Shown piece by piece: positions 14,401 to 28,600 of a stretch of DNA of 64,000 nt. The DNA comes from Plectrocnemia conspersa (taxonomy: Eukaryota > Arthropoda > Insecta > Trichoptera > Polycentropodidae): NCBI GenBank assembly GCA_009617715.1, contig VTFK01000269.1, positions 1,178,001 through 1,242,000 on the forward strand. The letters are read 5' to 3'. Position 1 is the stretch's first letter; the number at the start of each line of letters is the position of its first letter. The position numbers and the translations under genes are program-made. The notes under the pieces are model-generated. The model was not told the origin of the DNA. It ran no database searches and was given only the letters and a program-made list of their open reading frames with translations.

Positions 14401-14669
14401 ATTAATTCTTTTATTTTTACGTTTTGCGAAAATTTTTAGTACATATAAAAATAAATAAAAAAATGTGCCTCGACCCGATGTTTGGAAAAGGTAAAAACAC
14501 TATCAAAAGTCTGAGCAATTGCATTTTGATCTTTTGGCCAAAATCTGTCAATTTGAATGCCAAGATGTAAACAAAACAAAATGAGATTGTTTTGCTTTTA
14601 AAAGGAAAATAAAGGCCATAACAACATTATTGGTGTCTTAGCACAATTTCACTGCGGCACTTGTTTGAA
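11498..14669. other. Gene-free AT-rich stretch
   Basis: No recognisable coding exon. A small array of three ccataa-type hexamers sits at about 11,694-11,714. Open frames at 11,671-11,895 (minus) and 11,931-12,294 (plus) are short, unfamiliar, and lie in a slightly GC-richer patch that may be an old repeat. Confidence 0.4.
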
Positions 14670-14759
14670 AACATTTGTGCATTTATTTACGGCACACAAA
14701 GCGAACGCACGATCAAACCTCGACTTTCGATTTGAAAGTTTTCTCCTCTCGTAACAAAA

Positions 14760-15190
14760 CTAAAAACATAGTACTGGCGTACGGGCGTACGGGCGGGCGA
14801 TGGTGTAATAACATCGATCGAAACGAAACACTTTGCACACTTTTGTTGACGTCGATCGGTTTGTTGTGTGTCGGACGACGCCCCGCAGTCGCAGGTCGCA
14901 GCTCGACATCGATCGAGCTCTTTGTTCGGGCGACGAGACGGGAGACGGGTCCGTCCGGGGGCGTAGCGCGGGTGGTGGGTCAATTCGCACCTTGTCTGCG
15001 GGCACTGCCCGGTTGGCCATGGCTGGATTCGCTCACTGCGGCGCGCTACCGTGAGCGCCCTCGTCCGCGACGCGGCGCATGCCGCTGCGCGCGCCGACAC
15101 TGCGCTACGCACACTGGCGACAGACTGAACCTCGGAGAGTTGCCATCGTTGGAAACGAACCGGCCATAGAGCCGCCGCGACCGACCATCT
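14760..15190. promoter_or_regulatory. CpG-rich island, possible promoter or 5' exon
   Basis: About 430 bp of strongly GC- and CpG-rich sequence stands out sharply from AT-rich flanks. It has multiple CG-containing words, including an imperfect cgtacgggcgtacgggcggg repeat, and open frames on both strands, as expected from base composition alone. None of the translations resembles a known protein. In insect genomes such islands often mark first exons and promoters of large genes. A transcript leaving rightwards could use a GT near 15,199, but this is unproven. Confidence 0.4.
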
Positions 15191-15859
15191 ACGAAATTGT
15201 AAACTTTTCTCTATTATTTTTATTCATATTTACTATCGCTTTGTTTAAACATCTAATTTCAAAATATAAATATTCTAAGCCTCCCATTATATTTAAAAAT
15301 TGATTATTTTTATACAAATAGCAGTAGAAAAAGCTATTCAGAGATTCCACATACATTTATATACCCTTTTTTGTCAAATACAATCGAGCACAAATTTAAA
15401 AAGACACGTGCGACATACAAAGGTAACAAATAACAATAATGTGCTTAAAACAAAATTATATCCATATAAACAATATATAAATTATAAAAAAACAATATAT
15501 AGAAAAATAAGACAACAATATTGGAAATAAATAATTAATTAATTAATGCTAAGTACCTTTACAACTTTGTACGAGTTACATTGGTTTGCTTTTTATAATT
15601 GAATGTTCATTATATTAACGTATAAGTAATTGACCGACGTGAGTCTATAACTTTGTTTAGTAAACCAGTGCAGAATTATTGAAGGTCTTCATCGTCATTA
15701 ACAATTGAAAGAGATAAATGTGAAAAATAGCAATCAATCGCGCTCTACGTACACAGAAACAAAAACGCAACAACAAAATCATTAATTCTATTTACAAGTT
15801 TGGCGGGTACAAATAATACTAATACGGTAGCCAATAGAGTATTATTTATTGAATCAAAT

Positions 15860-16010
15860 GTTTACAATTTAATTACAAGTTTAAGTGGATGATGATGTAA
15901 ATGATCGGCGAATGAGGCCCTAACAGTCCTGCTCTTCCCTTCAAGGCCTGCCGCCATCACGTCAGTCCTATCAGAGTGCCGCTTAATTTTGGCCATAATA
16001 AATAAATAAG
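15860..16010 (-). other. Isolated GC-richer segment with a short open frame
   Basis: On the minus strand, from about 16,010 to 15,860, there is an uninterrupted frame of roughly 50 codons with balanced composition (a piece reads MAKIKRHSDRTDVMAAGLEG), in otherwise very AT-rich DNA. I do not recognise it. It may be a transposon fragment or a small exon. Confidence 0.3.
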
Positions 16011-16019
16011 CCTCTACAC

Positions 16020-19000
16020 CATCAGACAGTAATTTATATCCTAGTCTAATTTTACTTTAATTTATAGAAAAAGCAATTACATTAAATGTAAAATGAGACG
16101 TGCTTGGGATAGCTCTATATAGGCATTGCACGAATATTCATTATCATGACAAAATGTAAATCTTGGTCTAACTTCCGTTAATGTTGATTGGTTATTATTA
16201 AAATCAAATATAGGCTCTTTTTATATTAAAAAAAAGAATGCACCTTAATAATAGAAAATATTGACCGATAGCATTTAAAGTGACAATAAATCTGTATGGA
16301 CAATAGAAAATTTTGGTTGGAAATTAATTTAAAACCCCAGTATGAATTTTGGGTTTCAAGGTAGTAAGCCAAATAAACTGAACCTTTTCGGAACTGAAAT
16401 ATGATATCATCTACAATTGGTAGTATTTTTTAAACAAAATTCATCTAATAAAGAGAATAAGCTGATGATTTAAACTAGTCCCTTATTATACTTGGTAACC
16501 ATTCAAATTTTTTGCAAAACTGCAATCCATCCTAAGATATTTATGAATACAATAATAGTATTGTAATTAAAGTTATGAAAAATGTATTACTATTTTCGTC
16601 TGAAATACACTCGTAACTTCGAGCTGCTTACAAATTTCGCAGCGCATGCGCGCGTATCTGTCAAACTCCCAACAGCTGTCAGTCTCCATATATAAGGCAA
16701 AATAGTTATTTGCAAAGCTAAAATTACTATTAACCGTTAGTGTTTATTCTATTAACGTATACTATAACGAAGGCGAAAATTAAAGACAACTTTTCGTTGA
16801 TATCGTCTATTTGCATCATATTTTGAGACTTTCGGTCACTTCCTCAGTCTCTGTACGTTTTAAATGATATAGTAAAAAATCACAGATACTTGAAATCAGT
16901 ATATGGTTATTTAAAATATAAACCACCACGTTAGATGGTATTACGCAAAATATAAATTTAAAAAAAATCATAACGCAGAGCATAATACGTTAACAATATT
17001 ATGAGCGAAGTGATAGCTATCGCTTCGAGATAAAATATTACAGAAGGGCAAGAAAACCGATAGTCATATAAGAAGTCTACGTACGTAAATAAACAATTGC
17101 ATTAGCAATGTTAATTTTTATGTAAAGCAATTGAAGTTTAGTTTTAGTAACACAATAATCTAATATATGTAGATATGAAATTTTACATATGAAGACGGAC
17201 TTTGAAGAAACAAAAATATAGTTGAGATGAACGGCTACACAATGATATGTATATATAATTAATGCATATGATAACAAATAAATAATGTAACATCGTCGAT
17301 ACAAAATAACATGCAAAAAATATTTTGATACTCAAATTTGTATGTAGTTATAATTTCATGCAATTTATTAGGACGCTTATATCTTAATATGTATTGCAGT
17401 TAAACTTATGTATCCTCAAAACAGATATTCTATTCCAAAAATGTATTACTTACATATTAACAAAATGTGGCATTGCAATGTTTTCAAGTACAAAGATCAC
17501 AGTACAAATAAACGGAACCGAACACACAACAGAGAAATAATATACTAGCTTTTAATAGTAAAAATAAAATAACAAAAATAAATAACCAACAACCTTTTCT
17601 CAAACAACTACAGTTAAATACTTACCGTTTCACATTAAAAATGGGTATACAAAGCACTAAATAAAATAATGGTTTATCACAGAATTCATTACTATTATTA
17701 GAATATATGTATATAATAAAATATTGACATGATTCTTGAAGACCGTTAAACAAAATGTTTAGAATGTCTTTAGGTACTTAAATTCTCAAACTATTTAAAA
17801 TGAGAAATAATATGTATATATATATTTACAGTAAAATAACAAAAAAATATTTACATTAAATTAGATTGATAATTGTTTTTGTGGAAATACAGAAAATTTC
17901 AAAATTTGGATATAATGTAATATAATGATGTATTACTTGTTTATAAAAACATAAAAAATCTCACATTTTTTGTTTTCATCTTGGCTTGCCTTCAAATGTT
18001 TCATCAATAAGCATTCAAATGCTATAATTCTACATCTTTTACGATACTTAGCAAGCTAATGTTAAACTAAGGCAAGACAAGACAATTTTACATCTCATAT
18101 TTTTAATATTTGGATATCACAAAATAAATTTAATGTTATGATATGAACAATTATTATCGACTTTAAATGAGCATGAAAAATTAACAAACTGGAAAAGAAA
18201 TATGAATCATACACGTAAAGTTTTGTTTATTGTATTTATGTAGAGGTAATACTTCTTATAAGGAAATCGTTTCAATTATAGTCCCAGTTCTGGAAATAAA
18301 TTAACTTAAGCGGCAAAACATGGAACAATAGTGAAATGATTTCCTTACGAAAATATTTGTGTTAGTTATGATATATTTTTCTTAAGCATTAATATACAAA
18401 AAATATAAAATATCACAGTTCGGTTATATTCCTATAAAAAATAAAGCACAAGTAATCTTACCATAAGTCTTTCTTCTTTCTGCTTCTTTATTCAGCTACA
18501 AATGTCTACATATAATTTAATGACGTATTGAATACAACAATCCGTTGAATCTTTCCAATTATCAGAACACCGTCATCCTTAGGAACATTCACAAGCGTTT
18601 AGTTGACTCACATTGTATAATTATTATTAAAAATATATAAACAACGTCAATTGGGGGTTTTATAATTTTCAATATACTCTATTTGGGCGCAGGACGTGCG
18701 TAATAATTGTCTGATGGAAATAAGAAAGTTCAAAGTCAACTTTACACTAGTGTTTGTACATTCAAGTCATACAGAAGATTAGTACGAAATCAGACTTTGA
18801 ATTGACTCTCTTCCAGCAGACAAAAATACATAGAATCCTATACACCTATACTTCAAATAATTGTCTAAATAATATGTAATAAGACAAGTAATTATTATGT
18901 TATTTGGACAAAAAGAATCGTGTGTTAGTTATAAATCTTTACATACATTCAAAATAGTATTTAGGATGTTGTCATTCAGGGCAACATAAGACCCATTGAC

Positions 19001-19069
19001 CAAATTATTTTTACGATTTGATAAGGGACTATACTAAATATCTAATTATTAATCTATTTATTTACTATG
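16020..19069. other. Gene-free, very AT-rich stretch
   Basis: Only short AT-driven open frames are present, for example 17,077-17,316 on the minus strand. No motif, repeat array or RNA gene was recognised. Confidence 0.5.
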
Positions 19070-19077
19070 ATCTAGAG

Positions 19078-19335
19078 CAGCGGTTCTCAACCAGAAAAAT
19101 AATCCAAAAAACTGGAAAATAATTTTTTTTAAGATGCAGGGTGCAATAAAAAAAAAACATGAAAGGCAAATAGTAATAGATTCTAATAATATGAGTATAT
19201 CAGTTTCTTATAAGGAATTTAAAGTTTCACTAGTGGTAGAATTTATCTCTTTAAAAAATGCAAAGTACTATATATTTAAAAAAATATATCTGTCATTACC
19301 GCAAAAAGTTTTCAGCTAAAGGTTGAGAGCCTCTG
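19078..19335. mobile_element. hAT-type MITE with 8-bp target duplication
   Basis: Terminal inverted repeats CAGCGGTTCTCAACC (19,078-19,092) and its partner GGTTGAGAGCCTCTG (19,321-19,335) match at 13 of 15 positions. They are flanked by identical 8-bp copies of atctagag at 19,070-19,077 and 19,336-19,343. The CAG(A/C)GG...CTCAACC ends and an 8-bp target duplication are hallmarks of the hAT superfamily. The 258-bp interior is AT-rich and has no transposase; the 61-codon frame inside it is chance. Confidence 0.92.
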
Positions 19336-19343
19336 ATCTAGAG

Positions 19344-22300
19344 AAATATTATAAGCTAAAGGAATTGTTTTTGAACAGTGCGTAACATTTTCAATTTTCC
19401 CATTTATATGCATTAGAATTTATTATTCATAATCCATCGATTTGGTTCAAACATACTAACATATTTTTGTAATGTGGGTAAAAATTAATAATACCACAAT
19501 ACTATATTTAACATTGGTTCATATATACATATGTATATTTCACAACTACTATATCAATAGTGTTTCTAATTCGTAAAACATTTTTTGTCTCTACCCCAAA
19601 AGATTAATATTTATAATAAAAAAGGCCGAGTCCAATGTTATCTAGTATACGTTAAATTATTAAAAAATATAACATTTTAAATGTACTGAACAAATTATTG
19701 TTCACTAAAATACATCTTTATCAGTTCTTTTATCACAAAGTATCACGAGGTGTATATCTGGTTCAAAATTTATGAACATTTTAAAGATTACCTACACTAA
19801 TATTAATAATTTCACTATATATGCATTAGTGACCTTTAAAATGTTCACAAAGTAATCTTACAAGATTGAACCAAAGATTAATTTTTTGTCATATTTTTAA
19901 AAATTATTATAAAGTTATTAAAGATATTTCGTCAATTAACATGTGCGTTAATAAATCATGACATGAATTTTGCTTTAAAAATACAGCTTATCAAAAAAGT
20001 TGTTACCAATACAGTAACAAATGATTAAGTCGGCAAAAGATCAATTTGGCATAACAATATTTAGCCAAAATAAGATAAAACACCAAAAGGAGATCAACTA
20101 TGTATATCCAATTTTAAAGTGCACATTCTCATTAGACACTTAATATTTGAAAATCAAATTTATTTGTTATATCAGTTATAATAGCTATTTTTGTCAGGGA
20201 TTTGTATTTAGTTATAAATTAAAAATATAAATAAATACAAAAACATAACAATATATGAATATTTATACCTTCTATTCTTCATTTTATCACTCATTCTTTC
20301 ATTATGTTAACAATCATGTCGAGAATCTCATATTCAATAATTTATATAAGTTTGTATTTACTGGATCAATAAATTTGACTTTTATTTTAAATGGTCAGTT
20401 ATATTTTAACAGATTGTTGGTATTTGAGAACAGCAAAATTTAATCAAAAATATTATACATTTCAGCAAATAATACCATGATTTTAAATATGCATGTAATG
20501 AAAAAATTAGTATATGAACTGCTGTTTATCAAAAAGTTACTAAGCGATTTAAAGAAACTGACCATTTATCAGACATATACATTATTTTTATATTAATTTA
20601 TATATATCAATTAATTATTCTTACATAGAACGATTAGACGTTATAAGTGGCTATTTAAATTACAATAAACTAAACTAACCGAATGATACATATACTTGGG
20701 AAATAATTTGTCATATAAAAAACACATCACATGTCACAGTATGTTAATTTTAAAATTACATTATTGATATGAGATCCTCATTTTACTAATTGCCATATTA
20801 ATAACCCATTTACACGTTTTCTTTTATTAAATATGTATTATATAAGACTTTTTAATATAAATATACAAAATTAAACATGTTTGAGATTACAATGCGAATG
20901 TAAATAATTGAGGAAAAAGTGTAAATAGTTTAATTTCTTAAAATAACACTCATATTAAATAAAAACCTTTACCTGCATTATTTTTGTCAAAATCTTCACA
21001 ATATTGGGAGTCATCGCAGTTCGACATCAAATACATAATATATTGGATGTATATATTATATAAATTCAATCCAAATAAATAAATATATACAAATATGTTT
21101 ACAAGATAAATATAGATATTTTTTTTAAAATACAAGATTTTTAGATTTAATAAATGCACAGAAGATTATTTCATGGAAGCTATAAGCTGATTGATAATAG
21201 CATCCACAATATTTTTTGGACATTTATATAAATATAATCATCTTTAATTCTCCAGTATATTCCAATTAAAATATAAAATGTGACTTTTATAAATTAAATT
21301 ATTCTTGTAAAGATGGACAAATAAAATAACATATACAAAATAAATACAAGAAGTAAATTTGAAGAATTACAGTTAATATAAAATATATAAAAAACAAGCA
21401 TACATCTCCATGCATAAACATTCAAAAGACACAAATAAAAATAATATTATCAATACATAGTTTCATAAATTATATTTAGTTTATAAGTTTAACTTTATTT
21501 TAAGTGAATCTTATACATCCAAAACAACTTTTTTGAAGGAAAATCATCAAAAATGGTTCAAGGTGAGGCAATAAAAATAAAATAAAAATGAATAAATACA
21601 ACAGTAAAATACAAAGCATATTTTATCCACATAAAACTTTACTTTCTAATTTCACAAAAAATATAATAATAGATATTACAAGAAACTCTTCGGCAGCAAA
21701 AATTTTCTTTCTTCGTTTTTCAGACGAACAGCTGATGTTAATGTTGAATACGAGAAGGCTGCAGACTCTTGATCGGCATTAAATACGCGCATACAAGTAG
21801 ATTTTAAAATTACAAAATGCACGAAATAAGGGAAAATTGCATTGAACAACTATAATCAATCTAAACGACGCTATTTTTGCATACGGAAACACAACTTCCC
21901 TCAAACATTGATTCAATATATTGATATAACTAATCATAAAGTAGAATTAAAAATCAAAATCATTTCACACTGTATAGTTATAATCATTGTAAAACTATGA
22001 ATGGTTATTCTGAATATTGCAGCATGTATAATGTACAATATTGAAACTTTTCTTCCATTACATTTTGACCTTATTTATTATTTCAACTATGGATAAGATA
22101 AATGGCGAGTTTTGCATACATATTCATGTAAAGAAAATATACACAAAAACGTGTCGACTACTTAAATTATTACGTTGAACGTTATTAATATTCGATGGGG
22201 TTCAGTGACATTTGAACAGCAGATAGTTTGTATAATATAAAAACACACATTGAAGAAAAAATCCGTTTTTGTACCATTATAATAAAAGTAGAGGTTCATA

Positions 22301-22648
22301 ATTAAATTTACTGGATCATGAGATTAATATGAACGAAATTAGTGCTTCCTTCATCAAGTCTTGACTATTCTAATTCTCAAAGTAATAAGATATTCGCCAT
22401 GTCTTTGCACCAAATGAAATTGTATAACTATATAAAAAAAAGTACAACACTATTTAGTGCCATTGCAACAATATAACGATGTATTGTCAAGGATTGAATC
22501 AATTTGCTTAATAAAGACTAGGGTTCAGGAAAATTAATTCTGATCACAATAATAGTGTCTTATATGAAGAATTAAATGTAATGGATAAATTTAATGATTA
22601 TTGAAATTTCTTGTATATCTAAGGAATTCTTGTATATATCCTTATTTT
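19344..22648. other. Gene-free AT-rich stretch; right end is probably the CPSF6 3' UTR
   Basis: No coding exon was found. The part next to 22,649 must include the CPSF6 3' untranslated region, read leftwards. A minus-strand AATAAA lies at 22,079-22,074, about 570 nt past the stop codon, and is a possible polyadenylation signal. Further left nothing was recognised. Confidence 0.45.
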
Positions 22649-25600
22649 TTAATGCCTGGAGCGATGTTCGCGATCCCTGTCCCTTTCTGCGGGAACTTCC
22701 CTTTCTCTTTCGCGGCCACTGCCGCCACCTCTCTCTCTGTATCTATCCTCGTAGTAATTGCCAGCGTTTCCGCCTCCTCCGCTAGACGAATTGGCTCCAG
22801 AGCGAGATTTCGACACTGAGTCTGCAACCGGAGCGGAATCCCCACCAACACCGGTATCAACGGGGGACTTGCGAGGTCTAAAAAAATCACATATTAATAA
22901 AACAGTTGCGACAATACAATCTCATAATTGACAAATACCTTTCTTCGCGACTATGAGCTCTATAATGATCTGTTCGATCTCCACGGGATCGAGACCTTTC
23001 CCTCTCCCTTTCACGATAACCGTCACGATAATACCTAAAAACGCAAAGTTGTATTATTAAAATGCATTAATATTTTTTTAATACAATACAATATAATATA
23101 ATATATATATACAGATAAGTGTGATGTGTGGCAATAAACAAAATACATAGAACATTTAATATACTACGTTGTATAATAATGAGAGAGATATCAATCATTA
23201 ATATGATACTTACGTATCTCTTTCACGTTCTCTTTCTCGGTCTCTAGAACGATCGCGATATCTGTAAATCAAGTGTATGTATAGTGTTTTCCGCCGTTAC
23301 ATCGTCATTTTCCTCTTGAATTACCTTTCACGGTCTTCCCTGTCGCGCTCGCGGCTACGGTCACGGTAGCGTGATGATGATCGCTCTCGGCGACCAGTGC
23401 GGCGGTGAACCCTGTCACGTGAACGCGATCTATCGCGTCTAGAAGAAGAACCGTAACTCTTCGTTTCGACTCCTAACAAAGTGTCTTGTAACGAAGAAAT
23501 AAGAATTTTACAACGATCATCATTCGCGACCTTTAAAAAAATTATCAAAAATATAGCAATCGTAATTTTGTATGTCATTGAGTTTAAATATTACTTTGCT
23601 CTGTTTGATTAACGATATTGCCGTTACTAGTGTTTCAATTGCACTGGCATATTCTCCAGCTGCCGCGTCGGAGACAGCTCTAGCGATAGCGCTGCTGGAA
23701 ACGGTGCGATTCCTGCTCATTACTTCTTCAAACTCTTGTTCGCTCATCATAGGAGTGACTGCTAACGGTGCTTCGACTCTGCCATCGTACGATCCCTATA
23801 AAGTATGTTAAAATAAATTATAACATGTAGTCATTTTGATATATAATTTTGCAGACATACCGCAGGACGTTGATAAGGTTGACTTCTGTGAGCGTGATAT
23901 TGTGGTGCTAATTGAGCTGTTTGCGGCGGGGCTTGTGGCGGAGGAGCACCCGTAGGACCCGTGGCAGCTGCAGGGAAGAATGCTGGATTCACGTGAGGGG
24001 CGGGTTGACAAGGAGCAACGATTCCCGCAACACCTGCAACACCTAATGAAAAATACATAATAAATAGAGGCACTCACAAACATATCTACTAGCATAAAAA
24101 TGTATTAACCCGGTGGAACATGCTGAGGTGGAGGTCCCCTGGGTGGGCCTTGAGGTTGCATGTGTTGTGGTGGCGGTCCACCGGTTACTCCAAAGTGATG
24201 AGGTTGTTGCATCGGTGGTCCTCTAGGTGCACCCCAATCTCCAGGTCTAGAAGGACGAGGATCTCCAGGCCGACCGCCAGAGTTAGGCCCTCCTTGGAAC
24301 TAAAACATTTGAGCTTGTTAAATATACATATACAAATTCATATTGCTGAAATATTACAAATAAATCATTACGTAAGGTTGTTGTTGATGTGGGTGCTGGT
24401 CAGGCGGACGCTGCACAGGAGGAGCTGGTCCAGGAGGACGAACTCCCGGAGGCGGTCCTCCAGGTCCCCACTGCTGTGGAGGATGTTGAAATCTTGGAGC
24501 TCCTTGGCCAGGACCGGGCCCACCAGGTCCACCGTGCATGGGAGGACCCTGTTTATTAATTGTCATTAATTTTGACTTACGTGTTTAACTTATTTAGTTT
24601 TAGCGATATTCTATTATTTACCTGCATCGGAAGACCGCGTTGAGATTGATGATGATGTGGTGGAGGAGGAGGTCCACGCATATTTTGTTGATGAGGCGGA
24701 GGAAGCATCATACGTTGCCCTCCGCTTCCCATATTGTTTCCGCCGGGACCCATTCCACCTCCCATATTGTTGCCTGGACCCATGTTGTTTCCAGGGCCCA
24801 TATTTCCGGGTCTCATACCGCCAGGTCCCATTCCGCCACCTGGTCCCATACCAGGTCCCATATTGCCTCCGGGACCCATACCGCCCCCAGGTCCCATTCC
24901 TCCACCTGGACCCATTCCACCACTGTTAGGCCCGAAATAATGATCTATTAATAAAACAAAACAATATAATTAATCAAGGATAGTATTCAAGACGATGCAA
25001 AAAATATAAACAACCTCCAGGGTGTTGATGAGGACCTTGGGGACCATTGGGATGCGATCCGCGATTACCTTGATTGTTTGGCCCGAGAGGAGGTGGCCTC
25101 GTCTTAGATTGGCTTTCAAATTGATTCAAAGCCTGTAATTGTAAATTCAAAATATTAAAAATCGATAAAAAAAGTTCAAGTTAATAGATATTAAGCATAC
25201 CTGCTTGGTCGGTAAAGTAACAATTAAGTTACGTCCGTGCAAGACTACTTTAGCTAATCTGTCCAAGCACATTTTCATACTCTGTTCCGATCCAAGAGAT
25301 ATAACACAAAATCCTTTAGATTGTCCGTTTGCTCGATTTTCGAAAAATTTAACATCCAGGAAATCATCGATTCCTAGATCGCCGACAGAATTTGCAATGT
25401 CTTGATCCGTTGTCCACTATAATATCACATAAAGCAATTAAAAATAGGTTTAAAAAAAATACCTTAAATTATGTACAAACCCATGTCAAATTTCCAACGT
25501 ATAGCTGATGTCGTCTCCCCATATGGCCATGGTGACCATGATTGGAGCTGGAACTGCTATAATTACCACTACCGTTTGTCTCATTTGGCGTATGCTGCGG

Positions 25601-28600
25601 AGTAGGCTCTGGTGCCTCTCTCGCGTCAGTTATACTCAACGGTTCCGTGAGCGCATCATAGATGTCTACGTTGTCAGATGAAAATTCATCCTAAAATTAT
25701 AATAAAGCGCGTTTATTAAATTATTCTAATATGATTGTGAATCGATTATATAATATGAAGTTCAAAACATATATTAATATTTAATTTACAAATATTAGAG
25801 CATATAAACCATTAAAGATAATTGAATTATTTGATATTATTAAGATGTTTATTTAATGTACTCCTTTTCGTGTTAAGTTATAAACTGTTAGAAATATTTA
25901 AAAACATTAAATCTGTATCATACGAAAATTGTATACATAAAGATGTTAATAGAAAGATTTGAATAGGGTGAATCTACATAAATATAGAATTGGTGCCCAA
26001 ACAGATATGTATGTTATAGTTACATAAAAAATAAAGTTGGAGGAGAAAAGAGATTGTGATAGTAATGCAAGTACCATCGTATAGTGTGGAAATGCCATGA
26101 TACAAAGAACACGATTAAATGGTTCAATTGAAGACAAAAAGAAGGAATATCGATAAGCGGTAAATATGTGCAGTAATAGCAATTTATCTACAAGCTAAAA
26201 ATTCTACACGATAACATTGTCAAAGCCAGTTTTATTGTGAGCGAAAAAATCGCTATCAATTACAAGTCATTTGGTAAAGGTGAATTTGTAAAAGTGTCTG
26301 CTCGATGTTGCAAGTATAAGATGTTCCAAAAGGAAAAAAGACTTCGAAAACATTTCTTTGTCAAGATGTAACGTCCGACGAATAGAGATGATAGCGGATG
26401 ACATTAAAACAAATTTGAAAGAGAGGTGTAGTAAATTAAAGGCATTTTCAATTGCATTGGATGTAAGTATGGATGCTTCAAATACCGTACAATTGGCGAT
26501 ATCTATTCGATGAGTTGACATTGACTTCAATGTCTTAGAAAAATTATGGGCTCTTCAGCCACTGCAAGAAATGACAAATGGAGAAGACATATGAAGCTCT
26601 AAATATAGTCATTAAGAAATTTTACATGAATTGGAATCCATTATATGGCATATTCACAGATGAATCGCCTGCAATAGTTGGTCAAATGAGATTTTTAGGA
26701 TTAATTCATAAAAATGCAACACATTTACAGACCCTTTAAAAAAATTAAAAATTTTCACTGCATAATCCACCAACAAAATCTGTGGAAAGTCAATAAAATT
26801 TTCCAATGCTATGGAAGTAGTGGTAGCCATTAACTTTATTAAGTTGCGTGCACTTGATCACAGCCAATTTAAAATATTTGGCAGATCTGTTTTTAGAATA
26901 TGAAGATATTACTTTGAAGTAAGGTGGTTAGGCAGAGGCGATATGTTAAAACGTTTTTATAATTTGAGGAAAGATATTGCAGACTTTAGAGAAATTAAGA
27001 GAAAAGCAACCGAGGAATTAAAAAATGATCCGTGGATATGCAACTTAGCATTTCTTGTAGATATCACGGGACACCTTAACGAGTCAAATGTAAAAAATTA
27101 CAAAAACAAGGACAATTAGTGCATCAGTTGTATGGACATATTAACCCTTGTGGAGTTAATTTATGAACATTTGTTAGTATACACCTGGGAGTCAGTTAAT
27201 TTTATGTATTTTTCTATAATTATTTCTGTTGTTATTTATTTATATTTTGTATTACATTAATAGTAAATTAAAAACAAATTAGTGATTCTCAACGTATTGC
27301 TTTGATTTATTTTATTACTTTTTTGTATTAGTATGTTTTAATAATTGATTTTAACAATTTCTTATTATTAAATTTCGTTAATTTATTTTACATTATTTTT
27401 ATATATTATTTGGCTCTGTGGATTTTTTTTATATAAATTCAGAGGCTCTAAATATTTTTTGTTATGTTAATTAATTTATTTTGTACTCTTAAATTTATTG
27501 GTCTTATTATATATAAAAATCATATAAAAAAACGTCATAAAAATATATTTTTTATTTATTATTTCTTCAGTTATATATGTAAATATATAACTATCTGGGG
27601 TACCTCAGAACAGTGAAAGTTTAACCACTGTATATGTACGATGATACCGCTCAAATGTTTGAAGCTTTTTTACATAAATTAATATTATTCGAAAGTCAGA
27701 TAAGAGTTGAAAATTACTATCATTTTTCTACTTTGGCATCTCTTAAAAATATTGCATGATTGTTATGGAGATGAATGTCGATTTTAAAAAAATGACAGCG
27801 CATTCACTATATTTACTCGTCTACTAGATGCTGATGTAAATAGTGCATCAGACAACTTACAGATGGAACTCATTAACTTTTAGGTAGAAGTATCTGCACT
27901 TTCATCCAAAGCAATTGAAAATGGTTTCAATTTAGCTTACCTCTTACTTGGATCTGTCGAAACACTACATAAACACCTCGGAGTCTTTTTTATTTTCAGG
28001 ACACATTATGCTTGTAACACAATGCAGATATTCTAGCTACCGTGATGGTAGGGATAGCTGGATAATTCAAGACAATTAGTTTGCACGTCTTCGCTGGTAG
28101 TGGAACATGCAATGATCGTTTCCTGCGAAGCCTTGGGAAAAAGAGTGGGAACTCTTTTATAGTATTTTCAAGAGTTCTGTAAGTTCCAGGCAATCGTAAA
28201 TCATGTTTTAACTATAAACACCCATATTGAACGTCATTAGTTTGCAGTTTGGCGCACTGTTTTTTTTACATACAATGTTCTCTGACTACCTCACACGGTG
28301 GGAAATACCGTGATGGTATGTATGTGTTGATGGATATTTTGATATTTCCCAGATAAAAAGGCTATTAAGCATCACGTACGTCCATGTCGAATCTCTACTG
28401 AACAGGTACCAAACAGCATTCCCAAATTGCATATTCAATAGATTTAAAATCAATCAGTAAGACATTGGTCGGATCGAGGATCAGAAGGAACGGTGGACTT
28501 TCAAGATGTATAAGCTAAAAACACTACCATTCGACATTTGCGTCAGTACTTGACCGCATAACTGCTACTTCGTTTCCGAATCTCAAAGAATTCAACATGA

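Noticed and set aside
14675..15303. Frames of up to 164 codons on both strands
   Set aside because: High GC lowers stop frequency; no translation resembles a protein and both strands are equally open.
24640..24951. Plus-strand open frames in the CPSF6 repeat exon
   Set aside because: They are antisense shadows of the Gly/Pro-rich exon 5, whose frame fits CPSF6 and splices correctly.
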